This document shows, piece after piece, positions 57,538 through 64,000 of a stretch of 64,000 nucleotides of DNA; position 1 is the stretch's first letter; each line of letters starts with the position of its first letter. Source of the stretch: Camillea tinctor (Eukaryota > Ascomycota > Sordariomycetes > Xylariales > Xylariaceae). Under the pieces are notes generated by a model that was not told where the DNA came from, searched no databases, and saw only the letters and a program-made list of their open reading frames with translations. The DNA lies in NCBI GenBank assembly GCA_022578605.1, contig MU394052.1, forward strand, positions 1,728,614 to 1,792,613, in the 5' to 3' direction. Made by a program: the position numbers and the translations under genes.

Positions 57538-57849
57538 ATGTCAGACAAAGGAGGAGAAATACGTTCAAGCGATTACAGTGGCAATAGTGAAAGTGCTCAG
57601 GAGGCAAGTGTGTATTATGAGGGGAAATATGGAGAGGAAGTAAGAAGGGCCGCCGAATCCTCTAAGGAGAGGCGTCTACAGTCAAAGAGGGAGCGAGAGG
57701 AACGTGAACAGCGCGAGAAAGAGGAACGTGAACAGCAAATGGAAAGGGCTGCCGAATCCTCTAAGGAGAGGCGTATACAGTCAAAGAATGAGCGAGAGGA
57801 ACGTGAACAGCGCGAGAAAGAGGAACGTGAACAGCCAAAGGACGAGTAA
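57538..57849 (+). CDS. charged protein of two 33-residue repeats
   Basis: The ATG at 57538 opens 103 residues: a 35-residue Ser/Gly/Glu leader (SDKGGEIRSSDYSGNSES), then two near-identical 33-residue units beginning RAAESSKERR and ending REKEEREQ. The DNA repeats with a 99-bp period (57647 and 57746). The repeats are almost only Glu, Arg, Lys, Gln and Ser, and would form a single highly charged helix or coiled coil. The TAA-type end overlaps a good splice donor (GA|GTAAGAG at 57846-57848), so this may be exon 1 of a longer gene, but I found no phase-matching acceptor to the frame at 58155. Family unknown. Confidence 0.5.
   Translation: MSDKGGEIRSSDYSGNSESAQEASVYYEGKYGEEVRRAAESSKERRLQSKREREEREQREKEEREQQMERAAESSKERRIQSKNEREEREQREKEEREQPKDE
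57647..57844 (+). repeat. 99-bp tandem repeat, two copies, inside the coding frame
   Basis: Two head-to-tail copies start at 57647 and 57746 and differ at only a few bases (for example CGTCTACAG against CGTATACAG). The high identity next to RIP-type DNA indicates a recent duplication or one below the RIP length threshold. Confidence 0.9.
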
Positions 57850-58154
57850 GAGAATAAATCCGTTCGTAACCACCGAAAATCTTTTAGGGATGTATCATAT
57901 GCTAACTGCCCATGGTGTTTCAAGGCTTGAACCGTGCCAACAGCATTGAGATATCATTACAGAAATATTTCGGTCTGCACATTTCAGAGACATGCTGATG
58001 TCTCTCTCAATCTTCGATTTTATACAGTACCTAGTATCAAACAGCCTGGTTATCTGATACTGCCCTTCTTTTCCTGGCCCTGAAATTTAACAATACCTTG
58101 GTTGTCATGACATGTGCACATGCTTAAGAGTGTTATGATACTACTCTCTTTAAA

Positions 58155-58556
58155 TAGACCAATGTCCGATTGTCTTATGAGGAGCTTCGATACGAAAACC
58201 GGCCTTTAACCCTCTCCGGTAAACTGAACCAGTTGTCAATTCTTGCTGGGCTCGCTATCATTGCTCATTTGGATAATGATATCGAGTTGGCTATGAGATG
58301 TTGGCGCGCATTTCTTGCATATTCTAATGAATTCCTCCCTCTCGGCTTCACTGACATGATTGCTTCCTACTCAATGGGTGAGCTTGAACTACGGCTCGAC
58401 CATGTGCTTGATTCACAAATCTTACGGACTAAAGCAGAGTCTATTTTCAAACGTACTGGACGTCAATATCATTTCCTCGGCTTAGGATCGATCTGGTTCG
58501 ACATAGTTGGAAGTTTGTACGAGTCACGCAACCAGCAAAGAATATTTCTTGAATAA
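58155..58556 (+). CDS. C-terminal exon or fragment of a helical-repeat protein
   Basis: An open frame follows an AAATAG acceptor (58154) and runs to TAA at 58556, about 133 residues, with good protein character: SGKLNQLSILAGLAIIAHLDNDIELAMRCWRAFL, then SYSMGELELRLDHVLDSQ and AESIFKRTGRQYHFLGLGSIWFDIVGSLY. The amphipathic helix pairs look like TPR-type repeats, as at the C-terminus of some fungal multi-domain proteins. No suitable ATG opens it, and an in-frame TAG precedes it, so an upstream exon is missing, unrecognised or destroyed. It stops only about 40 bases before the third AT-rich block. Confidence 0.4.
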
Positions 58557-58589
58557 AGTGTTGAAATAATGTGTATCATGTTGCTCTGA

Positions 58590-61500
58590 GATATAGTTAT
58601 ATATACCATAGCGGGAAAATATGGACCTAAACAATTGTTCTTTAATAGGAAAACTGTTTCTTATTACATTAAAATTTGGAAAACCGTTTTTTTTAAAAAA
58701 AAACTGTTTTTTAAATATTTTTTAATATGCTATTTAATACATTTTTTTATATAGTTAAATGTTATTTATTAATTAAATGCTTTTATTTTTAAAGCAATAA
58801 AGTAATAATTATAATATAATATAAATATTATTTAATTTAATTATTTTTATAAAAGATTATTAATTAAATAAAATTTATATATATTATTTCGTGCATTTTA
58901 AATGTAAATGTAATATATTACATTATAAATAAAAATTTAAAAAAAAGAAATTATTATGTGCATTTTAAATATAACTTTATTAACTTTAATAATAAGCATA
59001 ATATGTTAGTTTTTAAAAGTAAATATAAATATAACGCATTATATTATAAATAAAAATTTAAAAAAATTAAAAATTATATGCATTTTAAATGTAACTTTAT
59101 TAATTTTAATTAATCTTAAACATAACATGCTAATTTTTAAAAATAAATATAAACGTAACGTGTTATAAATAAAAGTTAAAAAAAAACTAACGTAATATAA
59201 AAAATGTTTTGCTTTTTGCCGTTTTATTTTATTTTATTAAGCTTTATATAAACTTTTAATTTTATATAAATTTTTAATTAAACTTATTAAAATAACATAA
59301 AAAAAACTTTATAACGTTTTAAATAATAAATAATAAATATATAAATAAAAAAACTTTTTATTTTAATAATAATTATTACAGTACTTAACTAAGCATATTA
59401 AGTATTTTTTAATAAAATTAATATTATTATTTAAAATATTATTATTTATATTATTATTAACATTATTTATATTAACGTTTTTTTATTAGTTAAATATTTA
59501 ATAATAACGTTTTTAATATATATAGCAATATTATTATTTATTGCAATATTAACATTTATATTAATATTACTATTAATAAAATTAAAAATAAAACTATTAT
59601 TAAAGGCGCTATTAAAGCTTATAATATAGCTATTATTTTTATTATTAAAACCTTTATTTTTACTTTTATTAATACTTTTATTATAATAAAAACTTAAAAT
59701 AAAAAAGTTTATTAAATTATTTTAATTAAAAACGAAAATAATTATTTAAAGTTACGTATAAATTTAATATTAAAATAAAAGCATATTTAAAGTTTATAAA
59801 TAAAATTAATTTAAATTAAAAAGCTTTTTTTAAAAAATAATAAAGCAAATTAATAAATTTAATATAATAAATAAAATAAAAATAATATAAATTAAAATAT
59901 TTATTTACTTTTTATAATTATTACTAAGTTTTTTATATAAACGTTATATTTTATAGCGTTTTTACGCTTTTTTTTAATTTTAATTATTTTTATAAAAATG
60001 TTATAAATTAATAAGCTATTTTAAAAACTAAAAAACTTATAATTATAAAGTTTAAAAAAAATTTTAAAATTTTTTTTTATAAAACTTTTAAGCTATATAT
60101 AAAATAAATTTAAAATGAATTAATTAATATTAATAAAACTTTTTTTAAAAATAATATAATAAACATTATTAAAAATAGTAAAAACTTATTTTATTTAAAA
60201 GTTTAAAATAGCTTAATATTGCATAAAACTATATTTATTATATTAATTAAAATGTAAATTATAATAATTATTTAATAAACTATAATAACTACTTTATAAA
60301 TTATAGTAATTTATTTATAAACTATAATAAAATAAGCCTTTTTAAAAGGTTTTATTAAAAATATTTGCAAAAAGCAATTTATTAAATATTAAATTTTTTA
60401 TAATATTTAAAGTTTAATAATTAATAAAAAAAAGCTTTTTTTTATTATTAAATAAAAAAGTTTACTTAAATTTATTATTAATATATATATAATTAAATAA
60501 TATATTAATTTTAGCTTAATAAGTTTAATTAATTTATTAGTTTTTAAAAGCTTTTTAATTTTAAATTTTATTATAATTAACTTTTTTTTAAAAACAATTA
60601 AATTAATTATTTTTAACGCTATATTAAAATAAATTTATTTTAAATATTAAAAAGCAATTAAGCTTTAATAATAAAATGTATATTTTATATTAAAAACATA
60701 AATAAATTTTTTAAATAAATTTTTTATTAAATTTACATTAAATTGTTTAAATAAAAAACTAATAAAAATTTTTTAATTAAGGATATTTAATTTATTAAAA
60801 AGCTTTTATTTTAAATTAATAATATAGCTTTAATATAATAAATTAGCATAAAAATAGTTATAAATAATAAAGTTTATATTTATATAAAACTTTTTATAAA
60901 AAAACTTATGCTTTATATTTTATATATTATTTATATTATATTTTTATAATTATCAAAAAACTTTAATAAAGAAATTAACTTAAAAAAAGCTTTTTAATAG
61001 CATAATAATTTTTTTATTAGTTTTAAAAGTAATAAAATACTTTTAAGCTTTATATAAAAGTTACGCTTTTATAACTATATATTATTTATTTATAACTTTA
61101 TTTTTTTTAAAAGTAAATAATATAGTTTATATTATATTTAGCTTTAATTATAATTTTTTAACGTTAATATAAATAAGTAATAAAGTTAAGTTAAAATAAA
61201 CTTTTTTAATAGTAATTATATGTTTTTTTTTAATTTAATTAAGTTTAAAAAAACCTTAATATGGAAATTTAATTAAAAAAGTGTTTATAGGTTTTAAAGT
61301 AATAAAAACATGTTAAAAAATTAAAAAAATAATATTATAATTGCTATAAAAGTTTTATAACTTATAAAAAATAACATTGCTTTAAAAAATTAAAAAAAGA
61401 AACGCATGTTAAAATTAATACTTTATAAAATATTAATAATTAAAATAAAAAAAACGATTTATTTAATATAAAGCAAATTTTATTAATATTAAGGTAAGTT

Positions 61501-64000
61501 TTAACTTAAAAAAGTAAAAAAGTATTATAGTTATTATGATTATAATTAAAGCTTATATTATTATTAAAGTTTTAGCTTAAATTAAAAAAGTTTTTAAAAG
61601 TTAATATGTTATATATTATTATATATTAATATTATTATTAAAAATTAATTAAGTTTAAAATAATTTTTTAATTGTAAAAGTAAGTATTAAGATAATATAC
61701 TTAATAAAAATAAGTTAAAGTAATAAAAAAGGGGTTATTATTATAAAAAAGAAGATATAAAAAGGCTTTTATTATAATATAATTGCAAAAAGTAACTATT
61801 TATAAAAATATTTAAATAATAAAGTATTATAAAATAAAATAAAATAAAAAATAGTATATAAAAATAAATATTTGCTTAATAATTAAATTGTTGTTTTTAT
61901 AGCTTGTTTTGCTTAATGTTAAAAGTAAATATTAATATTAAAAGTATATAAAAAAAAAAGTAGTTATAATAAGTTAAAAAAAAAATAAAAAAAGGTAAAA
62001 AGGTAAAAAAATATTAAAAAAAAAAAAAAAAGAGGAAAAGAAAAAAAGTAAGTAATTAATGTTGTTAAGAAATTAATATATATATATATATATAATGTTA
62101 ATATTGTTATTATTATTGTAATTGTAGTTTGCGTTATTTAAAATATATTATAAATATTAAAAGTATTTGTAAATATTGCTATTTTACGTTTATAATTAAA
62201 TATTTTTAAAAATAGATTAAAAAAATAATTTGCTTTATATTTTTTTTAATTTAAGCTTAAAGTTTTTATAATTTAGTTTAATATTATTAAATGTAAAAAT
62301 ATAAAATATATAAGTAATAAATCGCTATAAAAAAAAGAAATTTTAAAAGCGAGGTTTTAGGTAATAAAAGTGCAATAAAATAAAAAACGAAAAAAGCTAT
62401 TAAACTTTTAAAAGCAGTAGTAGTAATAATAAAATATTTAAGTAAATATATAAACATATAAAAGAATATTAATAATATTATTAACGTTAGTGTGTAAAAA
62501 AAGATAATAAAAAATGCATTAATAGGTATGTACTTTAAAATGTTATACTTATTTATAGCTTTAAAAGTTTAAAAAAAATTAAAATAAAAAATTATAATAT
62601 AGGAATTAGTGTAAGCTTTTAAGATTATTTTTAAAGCAGTAGTTATATTAACATAAAAAAAAGAAAAAACGTATAAAAAAAAAATTTACTTATTATTTAA
62701 GTAGGTATATAAAAATAAAAAAATATAAAAGTTAAAACTTATAAAAAAAAGTAACTTATAATAGATAATTTTTATAAATATTTTTACTTTTTGGTTATAT
62801 TATATGTTATGAAAAAAGAGAAAGAAAAATATAAAAAATGGAAATAGTGTAAAAGCTTTAAGTAAAATATTTATTATTAACTAAAATTTTTAAAAGTAAT
62901 TATTAAAATTTATATTAAATAGCTTACTTTTAATTAAGTTATAGCTTAAAGCTTTTAATTTATTAATTTTTAAAATTAAAAAACTGCACGTATTAATATT
63001 AATAATATTAATAGTATTAAAAGTAAGTAATTAAAAAATAAAAATAAAAGTAAGAAAAAAAGAAATAAAATAAAAAAAGAAAAAAAAAAAAAAAATAAAG
63101 TAAATAGAAATTAATAAGAAGTAATTAATAAATTAAAAGTAAATAAAAATTAAAAAAAAGTTGTTAAAGTAGAAATAATTTATAAGTTAGGTATAAAAAT
63201 ATAAAGTTTTATAGCTATTAATAATGTTATTGTTATTTTTAAGGAGGTAGTTAATTTGTTGTAGTTTTAAATAATAAATAAGTGCATAAAAGGGAAATTT
63301 GCTTTAAAAAATTTGTTTAAATTTAATTTTAAAGTTGTAAGAATTTTAAATTTAAAATAATAGTATTAAAGTTAAATAATTGCAACGAGAAAAAAGCTTA
63401 AATAAAGAGAAGTATAAAATAATAAAGAGGTTTTAAGTATTTTAATTACTTTATAAAGCGGTTTTTAGTAAATAAATTATTATGTACTTGTAAATAATTT
63501 AATTTTAGTTATGGTAGTGGCAGTGATAAAGGAAATAGTGGTAAGTATGATTTAGTGTTAAAAAATAAAGATTGTAATGTAAAAAAAGATATTTTAAATA
63601 ATAATTATTTTTATAAAATAGTTTTTATTAATTTTTATTTATTAGTAAATGCTTAATAAAATTTTAGCTTTTTTTAGTAAATTTTTTAATATAAAAAATA
63701 TAAGTATTTAAATGTGGTTGTTAGGTTGTTTTTAAGTTAGGTATTAGTTGCGTAAGTTAGTAAAATTTATAATAAAAACTACGAATTATTATTTTTATAA
63801 AAAAAAATACTTGTAAATTAAGTTAGTAAATAGTATTATATTATTTATATTTTTTAAAAAAAAAAATATATATGCAGTTTTTTTTTTTAATTTTTTAATT
63901 TATTTTATTTTTATACATTTTTATAGTTGTTTTTTTTTTTATTTTTTTTTTTTACCTTTTTTTTCATTTTTTTTTTTTTTTTTTTTTTTTTTTTGATTTT
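58590..64000. repeat. AT-rich block C (RIP-type sequence), runs off the window
   Basis: More than 5.4 kb of nearly pure A/T without usable frames. The first part has low C and G on both strands, as in blocks A and B. From about 61.5 kb to 63.8 kb G is clearly commoner than C on the + strand. The end is poly-T rich (63930-63995). It probably contains several decayed repeats; boundaries are not resolvable by eye. Confidence 0.8.
58894..59195. repeat. approx. 120-bp tandem repeat in block C
   Basis: The phrase GCATTTTAAAT recurs at 58893, 58960 and 59080. The second and third units match over about 120 bases (ATAACTTTATTAA, TTTTTAAAAGTAAATATAAA, TTATAAATAAAA). The first unit lacks an internal stretch of about 53 bases. 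Confidence 0.6.

Overview
The window is nuclear DNA of a filamentous ascomycete (Pezizomycotina, most likely a sordariomycete-type fungus). This rests on short GT-AG introns with CTAAC/CTGAC branch sites, Zn2Cys6, Clr5 and bZIP regulators, an AA9 lytic polysaccharide monooxygenase (LPMO) with a CBM1, an MCH1-type transporter, and AT-rich blocks with the look of repeat-induced point mutation (RIP). I see no tRNA, rRNA or CRISPR, and no bacterial operon structure. Gene models below were built by hand from ORF segments, splice signals and phase matching. They are models, not transcripts.

Layout. 0-46 kb is ordinary, moderately GC-rich gene space with one gene per 2-3 kb. In order: an alpha-glucoside/sugar MFS permease (780-2615,+), a CorA-like Mg2+ transporter (3236-5785,+), a Clr5-domain protein (6305-8154,-), a secreted type-B carboxylesterase (10954-12669,-), an F-box protein (15349-16843,-), an MCH1-like MFS transporter (18332-20256,+), a small secreted cysteine protein (21902-22339,-), threonine synthase (24447-26188,-), a four-exon MAPEG protein (27959-28782,-), a Zn2Cys6 regulator (29767-32306,-), a secreted acid-phosphatase-type phosphoesterase (33787-35132,+), a second Zn2Cys6 regulator (35938-38334,-), a bZIP regulator (39722-40497,-), a small conserved protein (41907-42296,+), an AA9-CBM1 LPMO (42771-43960,+) and a DUF2470 membrane protein (44738-45572,-).

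46-64 kb is different. Three long, nearly GC-free blocks (about 46.19-48.11, 49.38-51.18 and 58.59-64.0 kb) alternate with islands of low-identity, lineage-specific-looking genes. These are an orphan (48360-49288,-), an aminoglycoside-phosphotransferase-like kinase (51536-53055,+), a membrane protein fused to a Ras-like domain with altered nucleotide-binding motifs and an in-frame TAG (53496-54790,-), a charged protein made of two 33-residue repeats (57538-57849,+), and a C-terminal exon or fragment (58155-58556,+). The middle AT block is bounded by long terminal inverted repeats with TA ends and is about 1.5 kb, so it reads as a RIP-destroyed Tc1/mariner-type transposon. This is the compartmentalised architecture seen in many plant-associated fungi.

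There is no operon-like pathway. By content the genes cover carbohydrate uptake and breakdown (sugar permease, LPMO, esterase), phosphate release (phosphoesterase), ion and metabolite transport, amino acid synthesis and transcriptional control. The strongest leads for something undescribed are the membrane/pseudo-GTPase fusion gene in the AT-flanked island, a possible structured RNA at 57031-57111, and the terminal-repeat motif shared between 41.2-41.8 kb and 51.3 kb. A 10-N gap at 16968-16977 is flanked by a duplicated 78-bp segment and long G/C runs, so the assembly there is not reliable.
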